Shown: positions 54,387 through 63,728 of the stretch, piece by piece
Layout of the letters: each line of letters starts with the position of its first letter
How positions within the stretch are numbered: the first letter of the stretch is position 1
Assembly: GCF_015461805.1 (NCBI RefSeq)
Contig: NZ_JACVZE010000005.1
Span: 372,001 to 436,000, forward strand
DNA from: Pseudomonas pisciculturae
Lineage (GTDB): Bacteria > Pseudomonadota > Gammaproteobacteria > Pseudomonadales > Pseudomonadaceae
Direction of reading: 5' to 3'
DNA length: 64,000 nt
The notes under the pieces: model-generated
What the model was told of the DNA's origin: nothing
The model's database searches: none
Seen by the model: the letters and a program-made list of their open reading frames with translations, nothing else
Program-made: the position numbers and the translations under genes

Positions 54387-56051
54387 TTAGCCACGATGAC
54401 GGCTGCGAAAATAACTGATCAGGCCTTGAGTAGAGGGGTCTTCCGCTGGCGACTCCTCCTGCCCCACGAGTCGGCTATAGACGCCTTTACCCAACTCCTT
54501 GCCGAGCTCGACACCCCATTGATCGAAAGCATTGGTGCCCCAAATGACGCTCTGCGCGAAGACCTTATGCTCGTACATCGCTACCAATGCGCCCAGCCGA
54601 CGCGGGCTAATGCGTTCAACAACGAGGGTATTACTTGGACGATTCCCAGGAATCACCTTGTGGGGTGCAATCGCCCGGATATCGTCCTCATCAACGCCTT
54701 TCTCACGCAGTTCTGACTCAGCCTCAGCACGGGTTCTTCCCAGCATCAGTGCCTGGCTCTGGGAGAGGCAGTTGGCAAATAGCCACTGATGGTGATCAGA
54801 AACCGGATTGAAGCTAACAACGGGCACGATGAAGTCCGCCGGAATTAACTGAGTACCCTGGTGCAGCAGTTGGTGATAGGCATGTTGACCATTGCAACCC
54901 ACACCGCCCCAGATGACCGGCCCGCTATCAACGCAGACGGGGGTTCCGTCCTGGCGAACGCTTTTGCCGTTGGACTCCATATCCAATTGCTGCAGGTGTT
55001 TGGTGATGTTACGCAGGTAGTGATCGTACGGCAGGATTGCATGGCTCTTAGCGCCCCAAAAATTGCCATACCAAACACCGAGCAGGGCTAACAGCACCGG
55101 CATGTTTTCTTCAAAAGGTGCGGTTTGGAAATGCTGATCCATGCTGTAGGCACCGGACAGCAACTCTTTGAAGTTGGACATGCCGATGGCCAAGGCAATG
55201 GGCAGCCCAATCGCCGACCATAACGAGTAGCGCCCGCCTACCCAGTCCCACATCGGGAAGATGTTCTCTTCACGAATACCGAAAGCCACCGCTGCTGCGT
55301 TGTTACTGGATACCGCGATGAAGTGACGATGGAGCTCCGAGGGCGTGCCACCCTGCGCCAGGTACCAAGCCCGTGCTGCATGGGCGTTTTTAAGCGTTTC
55401 GAGCGTATTGAAGGTTTTCGAAGAGACGATGAACAGCGTGGTTTCGGCGCGCAGCATCATTGTCAGTTCGTGAAATTCGCTACCATCGATATTCGCCAGG
55501 TAGTGGCATCGCACGCCTTTCTGGGCGTATGACAACAGGGCTTCTGAGACCAGCTCGGGGCCCAGGAACGACCCGCCAATACCGATATTCACAACATCCG
55601 TGATAGGTCGCTCGGTGTAACCACGCCACAGCCCGTCGTGAATCCGACCTACCAGGTCGGTCATTTGGTTCAGCACTTTGTGGACATCGGGCATTACGTC
55701 CAGGCCATTCACCAAGAGTTTGTCGCCCACCGGACGACGCAACGCGGTGTGCAGTGCTGGCCGCTTCTCGGATGGGTTGGCTATCGCCCCCTCAAATTGG
55801 GCATTGATAGCACCGCGCAAATCTACCTGATTGGCCAACTCAACCAAGAGCTGTCGAGTCTCGGTGGTGATCAGGTTCTTCGAGTAATCAAGAAATAGCC
55901 CACTGCTGCTCAACGTGAACTGCTCGAAGCGCACTGGGTCGGCATTGAAGGCCTCACGCATGCTGAAATTTGCCATCACGCCTTTGTGGTGATTGAGCGC
56001 CCTCCAGGCGGGCAGTTGCGTAACATCATCAGTGCTTTCGTGGTGTGTCAT
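54387..56051 (-). CDS. pgi: glucose-6-phosphate isomerase
   Basis: This full-length 554-residue enzyme interconverts fructose-6-phosphate and glucose-6-phosphate. IGIGGSFLGPELVSEALL and VSSKTFNTLETLKNA are the phosphate-binding loops, VGGRYSLWSAIGL is the first PROSITE signature region, and the catalytic Glu/His region is GQHAYHQLLHQGTQLIPADF. Pseudomonas normally has a housekeeping pgi elsewhere, so this is probably a second, operon-bound copy. In a genus without phosphofructokinase it would send fructose-6-phosphate to the Entner-Doudoroff route. It lies between the dehydrogenase and regulator genes. Confidence 0.95.
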   Translation of the reverse strand: MTHHESTDDVTQLPAWRALNHHKGVMANFSMREAFNADPVRFEQFTLSSSGLFLDYSKNLITTETRQLLVELANQVDLRGAINAQFEGAIANPSEKRPALHTALRRPVGDKLLVNGLDVMPDVHKVLNQMTDLVGRIHDGLWRGYTERPITDVVNIGIGGSFLGPELVSEALLSYAQKGVRCHYLANIDGSEFHELTMMLRAETTLFIVSSKTFNTLETLKNAHAARAWYLAQGGTPSELHRHFIAVSSNNAAAVAFGIREENIFPMWDWVGGRYSLWSAIGLPIALAIGMSNFKELLSGAYSMDQHFQTAPFEENMPVLLALLGVWYGNFWGAKSHAILPYDHYLRNITKHLQQLDMESNGKSVRQDGTPVCVDSGPVIWGGVGCNGQHAYHQLLHQGTQLIPADFIVPVVSFNPVSDHHQWLFANCLSQSQALMLGRTRAEAESELREKGVDEDDIRAIAPHKVIPGNRPSNTLVVERISPRRLGALVAMYEHKVFAQSVIWGTNAFDQWGVELGKELGKGVYSRLVGQEESPAEDPSTQGLISYFRSRHRG

Positions 56052-56087
56052 TCAAGTGCTGCCTATTTTATTGTTGAGCATCAGTCA

Positions 56088-56843
56088 TCACTGGATGGTG
56101 TACCCGCCATCCACCACAAGGTTCGCTCCGTTGATCATCGACGCCGCATCGCTGGCAAGGAACAAGGCCGCCAACCCAATTTCCTCAGGCTGGGCGAAAC
56201 GCTGAGTGGGTATCTGAGCACGCGCGCGAACACCGATTTCGCCTGACCAACCCTTGTTACCCATCTCCGTTTCCACAACGGTGGGTGAAATGGTGTTGGC
56301 GGTCACCCCTCGTGGGCCCCACTCCACCGCCAAACACTGATTCATGCCAATCACCGCAGCCTTCGAGGCGCTATACGCCGTATGCCCTGGGATGCCAATC
56401 AAAGCGGCCTGAGAGGCCAAGGTAACGATCCGGCCCTTGCCCTGCTTAAACATGTAGGGCGCAACGGCCTGGGCCATCAGGAACTGGCCTCTGAGGTTGA
56501 TCTCCATCGTCGCGTTCCATGCATCCGTGGTGAGCTCTTCGGCAGGTGCGGTGATAGCAATACCTGCGTTGTTAATCAGAACGTCTATCTGACCAAAGTG
56601 ATTGGCCACGGCGCAAATCACGTCGGTGATCTGAGAGGGTTCACGGATATCAACCACCCACCCCTTCCCATCCAGTTCTCGCGCGACTGACTCGACCTGT
56701 GGGTCGCGATCCAGCAAGGCGAGTTTTGCCCCCTTTTCGGCGAACAATTCAGCGGTGGCGCGGCCAATACCTGTTGCTGCCCCCGTGATGACGACCACCT
56801 TGCGGGTAAAGTCAAAAGCTTTGGCGAACGTAAGCTTGCTCAT
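56088..56843 (-). CDS. short-chain dehydrogenase, polyol type
   Basis: This 251-residue SDR has the cofactor loop VVITGAATGIGRA, LINNAGIAI, and the active-site Ser/Tyr/Lys in TLASQAALIGIPGHTAYSASK. It ends SMINGANLVVDGGYTIQ. D37 or D38 in LALLDRDPQV points to NAD(H). Similar SDRs oxidise galactitol, D-arabitol or other polyols; with the ABC transporter next door, a polyol is the likely substrate. The ATG at 56843 has AGGAG five bases upstream, which decides it over the longer frame. Confidence 0.88.
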   Translation of the reverse strand: MSKLTFAKAFDFTRKVVVITGAATGIGRATAELFAEKGAKLALLDRDPQVESVARELDGKGWVVDIREPSQITDVICAVANHFGQIDVLINNAGIAITAPAEELTTDAWNATMEINLRGQFLMAQAVAPYMFKQGKGRIVTLASQAALIGIPGHTAYSASKAAVIGMNQCLAVEWGPRGVTANTISPTVVETEMGNKGWSGEIGVRARAQIPTQRFAQPEEIGLAALFLASDAASMINGANLVVDGGYTIQ

Positions 56844-56860
56844 AGTGACTCCTGTCTGAA

Positions 56861-57856
56861 TCAACGATTGTGGTGTTTGCGGCTGACGAAAATCGCCAAC
56901 AGGATGATCGCGCCCTTGATGACGCTCTGGACGTAGGGCGAAACGCTCATCAGGTTTAGCCCGTTATTGAGCACACCCAACAGCATCGCGCCGACCAAGG
57001 TACCCAGGATCGCGCCACGGCCGCCTGCAATGGCGGCACCACCCAGTACAACGGCAGCAATCGCATCCAGCTCGAAGGAGACGCCAGCATTGGGTTGGCC
57101 ACTCATCAGTCGCGATGTCAGCAACAGCCCCGCCACCGCAGCAGTCAGCCCGCTGATACCGTAAACCAGCAATTTGTAGCGGGGAGCGCGGACACCTGAA
57201 AGACGCACCGCCTCTTCGTTACCGCCAATCGCATAGATGTAGCGCCCAATCGGGGTGTGCTGGAGCAGGATAAACGCCGCGATGTAGACGAGTACCATCG
57301 CCAGAATCGGAATCTGAATGCCCAGGAATTCGCCACGGCCAAAAAAGCTGAACCACTCAGGCAGCCCCGAAACGGGATAACCGTTGGTGTACATCAGGCC
57401 AAGGCCACGGGCGATGCCCATGGTGGCGAGCGTGACAATAATGGGGGGCATCTTGAGGTAGGCAACGAAAATACCATTGCCAATACCGAAGGCTGCGCCG
57501 AGTAGCAGGCCAGCCATTATCGCGATGGGGCCAGGCACACCTGCAACCAGTAACGCGGCGGTCAGTGTTCCACTCAGGGCCATCACCGGGCCGACGGACA
57601 AGTCGATCCCCCCGGTCAAAATCACGCACGTCATGCCGACGGCGATGATCGCGTTGATAGAAACCTGCCGTGCGATGTTCTCCAGGTTGGCTGGGGTCAA
57701 AAACTTATCGCTGGCGAAGATCATGCAGACGGTCACGACGATCAACCCGACCAAAGGGTAGAACGCTGGCGAGCGCATGAAGCGGGTAAACCACCCTTGT
57801 GGTGCCTTGGCTTTTGTTGCTTTCAAGACGTCGTTATTTAACGCTTGCGGTTGCAT
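56861..57856 (-). CDS. ABC sugar transporter permease (RbsC type)
   Basis: This 331-residue inner-membrane permease of the ribose/galactose class has about 8-10 helices, with GGIDLSVGPVMALSGTLTAALL, the AFGIGNGIFVAYLKMPPIIVTLATMGIARG region (quoted in part) and RLMSGQPNAGVSFELDAIAA as conserved blocks. It pairs with itself and with the ATPase encoded just upstream, which overlaps it by 23 bp. The SDR gene follows 17 bp after it. Confidence 0.93.
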   Translation of the reverse strand: MQPQALNNDVLKATKAKAPQGWFTRFMRSPAFYPLVGLIVVTVCMIFASDKFLTPANLENIARQVSINAIIAVGMTCVILTGGIDLSVGPVMALSGTLTAALLVAGVPGPIAIMAGLLLGAAFGIGNGIFVAYLKMPPIIVTLATMGIARGLGLMYTNGYPVSGLPEWFSFFGRGEFLGIQIPILAMVLVYIAAFILLQHTPIGRYIYAIGGNEEAVRLSGVRAPRYKLLVYGISGLTAAVAGLLLTSRLMSGQPNAGVSFELDAIAAVVLGGAAIAGGRGAILGTLVGAMLLGVLNNGLNLMSVSPYVQSVIKGAIILLAIFVSRKHHNR

Positions 57857-59336
57857 GGCGCATTACCTCTTCGGAATTGATGAACTCGGCCTCTAGCACC
57901 TTGACGATGGAGCCCTTGTTGAAAACGGCAACGCGGTCACACATGCCAACGATCTCCGGCAACTCGGAAGAAATCATGATGATTCCAAAGCCCTGAGCGG
58001 TCAGTCGGCGCATCAGCGTGTAGATCTCTGCCTTGGCCCCCACATCGATACCTCGGGTAGGCTCATCGAAAACCAGGACGGTGCAGTGGTGGTTCAACCA
58101 GCGGGCAATGACGACCTTCTGCTGGTTACCGCCGCTCAAATTGACCACTCTCGACTCACTACTCGGAGCCTTGATGGAGAGTTGGCTCATCAATTCGTCG
58201 GTCTGTTTGTTTTCACGGGCGTGATTGATCAGGCCAAGTGCGCTGCTGTATTTGCCGAGGTTGTTCAGCGAGATATTTTCCCTGATGCTGAAGTCTGTGA
58301 TCAGGCCCTCGCTCTTTCGACTCTCAGGCAGTAATCCGATGCCTTGCTGCAAAGAATCAGCTGGATCTTTGAGAGATACGACTACACCGTTGACGCTGAC
58401 ATCTTTCGAGTGAGTTGGAATTGCGCCGAGCACGCCAAGGGCCAGTTCTGTGCGCCCTGACCCAACCAGTCCCGCGAATCCCAGGATTTCTCCCGGACGC
58501 AGTTGGAATGAGTTACTTGGCCCATTGCGGTGAAGGCTGATCTCACGAACGTCCAGTAGCGGTGGGCGTATTTCCAACACCGGCTTTGGTGGGAAATTCG
58601 ACTCCAGTTTGCGTCCGACCATCATCTCGACCAGGGTATCAATATCGCATTCGTCGACACGGGCCACGCCCGCATTGGCGCCATCCCGGAGCACGCTGAT
58701 GCGGTCGCAAACATCGAATATCTCGTCTAGATGGTGAGAGATAAAAATGATGGTCACGCCTTGGCCTTTCAGCTCGCGCATGATCTGAAACAGCAGATCG
58801 CTTTCTGCCGGCGTCAACGTTGCAGTGGGCTCATCCAAGATCAGCAAGCTGACGTCGAGCGCCAATGCCTTTGCGATCTCGACAAACTGCTGCTCAGCCA
58901 CACTCAGGCGTGCAACCGGACAATCCAAGTCGAGCTCTACACCAAGCCGCGCAAACAGCTGGGATGCCTTCGTGCGCATTTCCTGTTTGCGAAGCATGCC
59001 CCAACGATTGGTTTTCTCACGGCCCAGAAAGATATTTTCGGTCGCATTTAAATAAGGGATCAGACTGAATTCCTGGAAGACAATCCCGATACCTGCTTCG
59101 ACCGAGTCATTGTAAGAACCGAATCGCTGGGTAACGCCGTTGAGCGTGATCGTGCCTTCATCCTGGGGCTGAATACCGCCGAGGATTTTGATCAACGTCG
59201 ACTTACCTGCACCGTTTTCTCCCAACAGCGCGTGAATCTCGCCACGCTCGATGCTCAGGTTGATTTGTTTGAGCGCCTTTACTCCGGGAAAACTCTTGGA
59301 TACCTGCTCAAGCACGAGCAATGTGTTCTGTTGCAT
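57834..59336 (-). CDS. ABC sugar transporter ATPase (RbsA type, two domains)
   Basis: This 500-residue protein is a fused pair of ATPase domains. The first has GENGAGKSTLIKILGG, signature LSVAEQQFVEIAKAL and Walker B LLILDEPTATLTP. The second has the altered Walker A GLVGSGRTELALGVLG (no lysine, normal for RbsA/MglA), signature LSGGNQQKVVIARWL and DEPTRGIDVGAK. It drives uptake of the sugar bound by the periplasmic protein. It is followed by the permease with a 23-bp overlap. Confidence 0.94.
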   Translation of the reverse strand: MQQNTLLVLEQVSKSFPGVKALKQINLSIERGEIHALLGENGAGKSTLIKILGGIQPQDEGTITLNGVTQRFGSYNDSVEAGIGIVFQEFSLIPYLNATENIFLGREKTNRWGMLRKQEMRTKASQLFARLGVELDLDCPVARLSVAEQQFVEIAKALALDVSLLILDEPTATLTPAESDLLFQIMRELKGQGVTIIFISHHLDEIFDVCDRISVLRDGANAGVARVDECDIDTLVEMMVGRKLESNFPPKPVLEIRPPLLDVREISLHRNGPSNSFQLRPGEILGFAGLVGSGRTELALGVLGAIPTHSKDVSVNGVVVSLKDPADSLQQGIGLLPESRKSEGLITDFSIRENISLNNLGKYSSALGLINHARENKQTDELMSQLSIKAPSSESRVVNLSGGNQQKVVIARWLNHHCTVLVFDEPTRGIDVGAKAEIYTLMRRLTAQGFGIIMISSELPEIVGMCDRVAVFNKGSIVKVLEAEFINSEEVMRHATASVK

Positions 59337-59416
59337 ATTGAATCCCTCTGCCGCTCACGCGAGGCGCATTGACGCCCCGCGTGCCAACATCAACGTTGCC
59401 GCGAAACCCGCGAGGC

Positions 59417-60331
59417 TTACCAGCTGAAGGTCTTGGCTTTAGTGGCGTCGATGAGCTCGACGTCAACCGGGAAGCGGCGAGGGATAGTGGCGCCCCAGTG
59501 CTTTGCCAAGGCAAGTGCCAGGCCCAGGCGGGCCTGCTCACGAGGGAACTGCGCTGAAGTAGCGATGAAGTGCGAGCCAGGTTTCAAGATGGCTTGAATC
59601 GCCTCAGGAGCACCGTCAACGCTCACGAGTTTGACATCCAGCCCACTGGACTCGATGGCGGCCAAAGCACCCAGCGAACCATTGTCGTTTACGCTGAAAA
59701 TGCCCTTCAGGTCAGGGTTTGCTTGCAGCATGTTTTCAGTCACTGAAAGTGCCTGATCCCGTTCCTGCTTACCATTCTGTACGCTGGCAACCTTGACTTC
59801 GGGATGCTTGGCCAACGCTTCTTTACAGCCTCGAACACGCTCCAGAATACCCAGCGACGGAATGCCATCGAGAATCCCGACATTGCCTTTTTTGACCGTG
59901 GTTGCCAGATACTCACAAGCCTTGAAACCTGCGTCGTAGTCTTTGGAACCGACATAGGAATCGATAGGCCCTTTAGCCTCTGCATCGATGGAAACGATGG
60001 CGACTTTCTTTTCATGGGCGCTGATGACAGCCGACTGCACCCCCGCAGAATCAGTCGGGTTCAACAACAGAATATCGATGCCCTGTTGAAGCATGTCTTC
60101 GACGTCGCTGACTTGTTTGGACACGTCATGGCGAGAGTCGGTGACGATGAGTTCGGCGCCAATGCTCTTGCTCGCCTGCTCCAAGGCCTCCTTCATCGTC
60201 ACGAAATAGGGGTTGTTCATCTCCTGGAATGACACGCCAATTTTCAATGGTTCGGCGTTCACGGATGCACCGGCCAAACCCGCGACAATACCGGCTACAA
60301 ACAGGCTTATTACTTTGCGATGGTTTTTCAT
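59417..60331 (-). CDS. periplasmic sugar-binding protein (RbsB type)
   Basis: This 304-residue precursor has a signal peptide (ISLFVAGIVAGLAGASVNA). It has the type I periplasmic-binding fold: LKIGVSFQEMNNPYFVTMKE, the hinge LLNPTDSAGVQSAVISAHEK, VSIDAEAKG, GNVGILDGIPSLGILERV, and the C-terminal LVSVDGAPEAIQAI. It is the first gene of the ABC part of the operon. Sequence cannot give the exact ligand; a hexitol or ketohexose such as galactitol, altritol or tagatose is inferred from the neighbours. Confidence 0.92.
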   Translation of the reverse strand: MKNHRKVISLFVAGIVAGLAGASVNAEPLKIGVSFQEMNNPYFVTMKEALEQASKSIGAELIVTDSRHDVSKQVSDVEDMLQQGIDILLLNPTDSAGVQSAVISAHEKKVAIVSIDAEAKGPIDSYVGSKDYDAGFKACEYLATTVKKGNVGILDGIPSLGILERVRGCKEALAKHPEVKVASVQNGKQERDQALSVTENMLQANPDLKGIFSVNDNGSLGALAAIESSGLDVKLVSVDGAPEAIQAILKPGSHFIATSAQFPREQARLGLALALAKHWGATIPRRFPVDVELIDATKAKTFSW

Positions 60332-60421
60332 CAGAGTTACCTTTTATTGTTGTTTTGAGCGCACGACGTCGCCGCGTTGAATTAACAATGCGATTGCAAC
60401 AGACGATAAAGTTGAAACTTT

Positions 60422-61774
60422 TTAAGCGGCTTTGACTTCTGGATGACTCAGGCCACAGGCCCTGGCATAAGAAGCAATCACCTGGCGAACTTCGAAACGC
60501 AGCCAGTCCAGAGGATCATCACCGACCAGTCTTCCAGCGCGCCGCGCGGCCTGAACCTGCGGGAGGTATTGGCTCAACAAGGTGTCGGCTGGCCGCTTCT
60601 TGCGAACGTTGTCGATCAGGCGATCGACGGCTGCCAATACATCTGGCTGTTGCCAGTAGTAACGAATGCGGTCGCTATAGCTGTAACGACGGGCTAAACG
60701 CTGAGCCTCTTCGCTGCCGCGATAGTACGGCGCCCAGTGTTCCGGGTCAGCGAGCATTCTGCGTTCAACGACGCCACGTAAATCGGAGCGCTCTTCGATG
60801 TTGGCGAAAAGCTCGTCCTCGATATGGCTCAACGCGAACAATGCTTCACGCCAAGCAAAGGTAACGCCCGGCCCGACCTTGAGAATCGCAAAGTGATCTC
60901 GCACTAACGCACTCAAGGCTGCCTCTGTTTGATAGTCCGTGGAATGCGCCTCGAACACCAAGCCCGGGAATGCGAGGATTGCCTTACTCAGCGCCTGTGC
61001 TTGCTCAGGCTGGTAATCAATGACGCTTTGATCATCGAACTCCACGCCTGGCTGAGTCACCAGGGCCACAACCCGAGTCAATGCACCTTCCAACCCCTCG
61101 GCCAAGAACGCTTTACGATGAGCTTCGAGCGTTTCAGCCACATCAGCAACGGCCGTCACTTGAAGCACCTCTTCCTCGCCTGGGGTGTGTTGAGCACCGC
61201 CGGGCACAGGCACTTCAGTGCCGATGACATAACGAGGCAATGACGCTGGTGCCAGGTTGAGCTGCGAGGCGGCTTGCTCGGCAGCAGCACATAGCCGTGC
61301 AGCGCGCTGCGCGATGGTTGCAACAGACAGCGGCTGCTCATCGTCAGCACACGCCATGCTGGCATCCAGGTGGATCTTTCGAAACCCTGCCCTCACGTAG
61401 CTGATGACGAGGATTTCGGCTTGCAGCAAAGCCTTTTCCGCAGGCAGGTGTCGCCAAGGATTAGGGCCAAGATGATCGCCCCCCAACAAAAGCTGATCTT
61501 TTGGAAAGCCCTCGGCCTCCGCCAATTTGTGCACTTGGCCAAAGAAGTCTGCAGGCTGCATTCCGGTGTACCCACCGTATTGATTGACCTGATTGCACGT
61601 CGCTTCAATCAATAACGGCGAGCCGTCTGCGAGCGCCTGCTGCATGGCTGCACGCAGAACTTGCTCATGAGCGGAGCAAATCGAATAGATCCCCTGGTGG
61701 CGACCATTACGGTTAGCGGCAGCCAGCGCTTGCAACACTGCCGCGCCCGTTGATGTATCAGCATGATTAGGCAT
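60422..61774 (-). CDS. GatZ/KbaZ-like D-tagatose-6-phosphate 4-epimerase or aldolase partner
   Basis: This 450-residue protein of the COG4573 GatZ/KbaZ family is a TIM barrel with IEATCNQVNQYGGYTGMQPADF (quoted in part), LLGGDHLGPNPWR, KIHLDASMACADD, YVIGTEVPVPGG and EAHSTDYQTEAAL. GatZ was named as the accessory subunit of tagatose-bisphosphate aldolase, but a homologue in Agrobacterium tumefaciens was shown to be a tagatose-6-phosphate 4-epimerase acting alone. No GatY/KbaY aldolase gene is here, and pgi is, so the epimerase role is preferred. The ATG at 61774 (MPNHADTSTG) overlaps the kinase gene by 8 bp. Confidence 0.87.
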   Translation of the reverse strand: MPNHADTSTGAAVLQALAAANRNGRHQGIYSICSAHEQVLRAAMQQALADGSPLLIEATCNQVNQYGGYTGMQPADFFGQVHKLAEAEGFPKDQLLLGGDHLGPNPWRHLPAEKALLQAEILVISYVRAGFRKIHLDASMACADDEQPLSVATIAQRAARLCAAAEQAASQLNLAPASLPRYVIGTEVPVPGGAQHTPGEEEVLQVTAVADVAETLEAHRKAFLAEGLEGALTRVVALVTQPGVEFDDQSVIDYQPEQAQALSKAILAFPGLVFEAHSTDYQTEAALSALVRDHFAILKVGPGVTFAWREALFALSHIEDELFANIEERSDLRGVVERRMLADPEHWAPYYRGSEEAQRLARRYSYSDRIRYYWQQPDVLAAVDRLIDNVRKKRPADTLLSQYLPQVQAARRAGRLVGDDPLDWLRFEVRQVIASYARACGLSHPEVKAA

Positions 61775-62717
61775 GATCAGCGTGTTCCTTGATGAACAGG
61801 TTGATGTGAGCGGGGTCGCTGTTACCTTCCATTGGCCCTCTACGCGTAACGGCCAAAGCGCCGGCAGCGTTGGCCATTTCCAAGGCGTCCTCAACCGGGC
61901 TACCCAGCGCCAGCGCACCGACGAAAGCACCACCGAAACAGTCACCGGCGCCGGTAGGGTCAAGCTCAACCACAGGGAGTGGTGTGGCCTCGATTCGACG
62001 TACCCGGTCGATGTAGGTACTGCCTTTGGCGCCGCGTTTGAGAACCACGCGCTCGATATTCGCTTTCTCGAAGACGAGGGCAATGCTCTCCTCTACCGGA
62101 AGATCCGGGAAGAAGAACTGCAGGTCTGACTCGCTCGGCAAAAAAAGATGGCAGCGATTGAATACGTTGTGCAATGCCGCGCTCATCGGTTTGAAATGCA
62201 GCATTTCGGTACGGATGTTCGGGTCAAAACTGATACGTACGTCATGGTCGCGCGCTTGCTCAAGCAGGACGTCCAGTGCAGCTATCGCACCGGCGCTGTT
62301 GAGCGAAGAGCCCATTACATGCAGGTACTTCGCGCCCTTCAACACATTGGCAGGAATGCTCCCGGCGCCCAGAAGCCCGCTGGCACTGGCAGTAATGTTG
62401 AACACGTAGCTGCGGCTACCATCATGTTCGTAAGCGACAAATGCCGTTCCGGTAGGCAGCTCGGCGTGCCTAACGATATTGCTGACGTCCACACCGTTCG
62501 CTCGAAGTCGCTGAATGATGCAGGTGCCAAATGCATCTGTGCCTATATGCCCGATGTATGAAACGGACGCGCCCATGCGCGCTGCCTGGTCGGCGAAAAT
62601 CGCTGGAGCACCGCTGGGAAACGGGCCCGCAAAGGTGCTCGGTTCCAAGTACCCACGACCCACCTCTTCAGCCACGAACTCGGCCAGAAGCTCACCAAAT
62701 GCAACTATGGTAGCCAT
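61767..62717 (-). CDS. PfkB-family sugar kinase, probable tagatose or fructose kinase
   Basis: This 316-residue ribokinase-fold kinase has FPSGAPAIFADQAARMGASV (substrate lid region), IGTDAFGTCIIQRL, and the PfkB signature with the catalytic aspartate DPTGAGDCFGGAFVGAL. It phosphorylates a ketohexose at C6 (or C1) in the cytosol. With a GatZ/KbaZ-like gene overlapping it by 8 bp, tagatose 6-phosphorylation is the best guess; fructokinase or 2-keto-3-deoxygluconate kinase activity cannot be excluded. Confidence 0.88.
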   Translation of the reverse strand: MATIVAFGELLAEFVAEEVGRGYLEPSTFAGPFPSGAPAIFADQAARMGASVSYIGHIGTDAFGTCIIQRLRANGVDVSNIVRHAELPTGTAFVAYEHDGSRSYVFNITASASGLLGAGSIPANVLKGAKYLHVMGSSLNSAGAIAALDVLLEQARDHDVRISFDPNIRTEMLHFKPMSAALHNVFNRCHLFLPSESDLQFFFPDLPVEESIALVFEKANIERVVLKRGAKGSTYIDRVRRIEATPLPVVELDPTGAGDCFGGAFVGALALGSPVEDALEMANAAGALAVTRRGPMEGNSDPAHINLFIKEHADHA

Positions 62718-62742
62718 CGTTAATATCCTCGCGCAGGTTGAC

Positions 62743-63519
62743 TCAGCTCATCCAGTTACCGCCGTCGACATTCAATGTCTGGGCGGTAACGTAATCGGAA
62801 TCCTTGGATGCGAGGAATACGGCGGCACCTACGAAATCTTCAGATGCGCCCATTCTGCCGAGTGGAACGGCGGCACCTACCTGGCGTTTCTTCTCGCCTG
62901 GAGCAAGGTTTTCATAGCGCGCAAACAGGCTATCTACCTTGTCCCACATCGGCGTATCGACGACACCAGGAGCGATGCCGTTGACGTTGATGCGATCTTT
63001 AGCGAGAGCGAGCGCGGCGGATTGGGTGTAGCTGATAACGGCGGCTTTACTGGCGCAGTAATGCGCGACCAAGGCCTCTCCACGACGACCCGCCTGGGAA
63101 GCCATGTTGATGATCCTGCCACCCTCCCCCTGCTCGACCATTTGCCGCGCGGCTGCTTGCATCAGGAAAAACATGCTGCGTACGTTGACGGCAAAAATGC
63201 GCTCATAGGCATCCCACGACTCATCGAGGAACGGGCCCATGTCGAAGACGGCAGCGTTGTTGAAGAGGATATCCAGGCGACCAAAACGCTCGACGGCGGT
63301 ATTGACCACGGCCTGCAGATTTTCTTTGGAAGACAGATCGGTGCTGAGCGTGGAGAGGCGACGGGTGTCTACACCCGTAAACGGGGCCAGCAGTTCTTCA
63401 TCAGTCTTGATGTCAACGAGCAGGCAGCTCGCACCCTCAGCAAGGTATCCCAGCGCAACGGCCTGACCGATCCCGCTACCGGCACCGGTGATTACAGCGA
63501 CTTTATTGACGAGCTTCAT
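62743..63519 (-). CDS. SmoS-like sorbitol/galactitol dehydrogenase (SDR)
   Basis: This 258-residue NAD-dependent SDR has VITGAGSGIGQAVAL, ILFNNAAVFD, the catalytic block MASQAGRRGEALVAHYCASK and the long C-terminal match to Rhodobacter SmoS (IAPGVVDTPMWDKVDSLFA; YENLAPGEKKRQVGAAVPLG; ending TLNVDGGNWMS). SmoS oxidises sorbitol to fructose and galactitol to tagatose. It is the first gene of the operon, 25 bp before the kinase gene, with the candidate operator 39-69 bp upstream of its ATG. Confidence 0.9.
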   Translation of the reverse strand: MKLVNKVAVITGAGSGIGQAVALGYLAEGASCLLVDIKTDEELLAPFTGVDTRRLSTLSTDLSSKENLQAVVNTAVERFGRLDILFNNAAVFDMGPFLDESWDAYERIFAVNVRSMFFLMQAAARQMVEQGEGGRIINMASQAGRRGEALVAHYCASKAAVISYTQSAALALAKDRINVNGIAPGVVDTPMWDKVDSLFARYENLAPGEKKRQVGAAVPLGRMGASEDFVGAAVFLASKDSDYVTAQTLNVDGGNWMS

Positions 63520-63557
63520 GGATAGACCTGCATATTTGTTTTTATGTGACGCCAGAT

Positions 63558-63588
63558 TTACATATGTTCACACACCTAACAAATGTAA
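63558..63588. promoter_or_regulatory. 11-bp-arm dyad upstream of the polyol operon, candidate SorC-type operator
   Basis: TTACATATGTT (63558-63568) and AACAAATGTAA (63578-63588) are inverted copies matching at 10 of 11 positions with a 9-bp spacer. The dyad lies in an A+T-rich stretch just before the first gene of the operon that ends in the SorC-family regulator. SorC proteins bind long dyads of this type. Confidence 0.6.
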
Positions 63589-63728
63589 TGTATTTATCAG
63601 CAACAGGTAATCGATTGAGAAAATGATAAATCCGGATGCGCCTCCTTCTTTTGGACTGACGCCCATGGAAATGGGGGTGACGACAGCGGGATGCTCTGAG
63701 CTCACCGAGCAGTGTCTTGCCCTCGTGA

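Noticed and set aside
61775..62083. Upstream extension of the GatZ/KbaZ-like frame
   Set aside because: It is a second-frame reading of the PfkB kinase gene; family homology begins at MPNHADTS.
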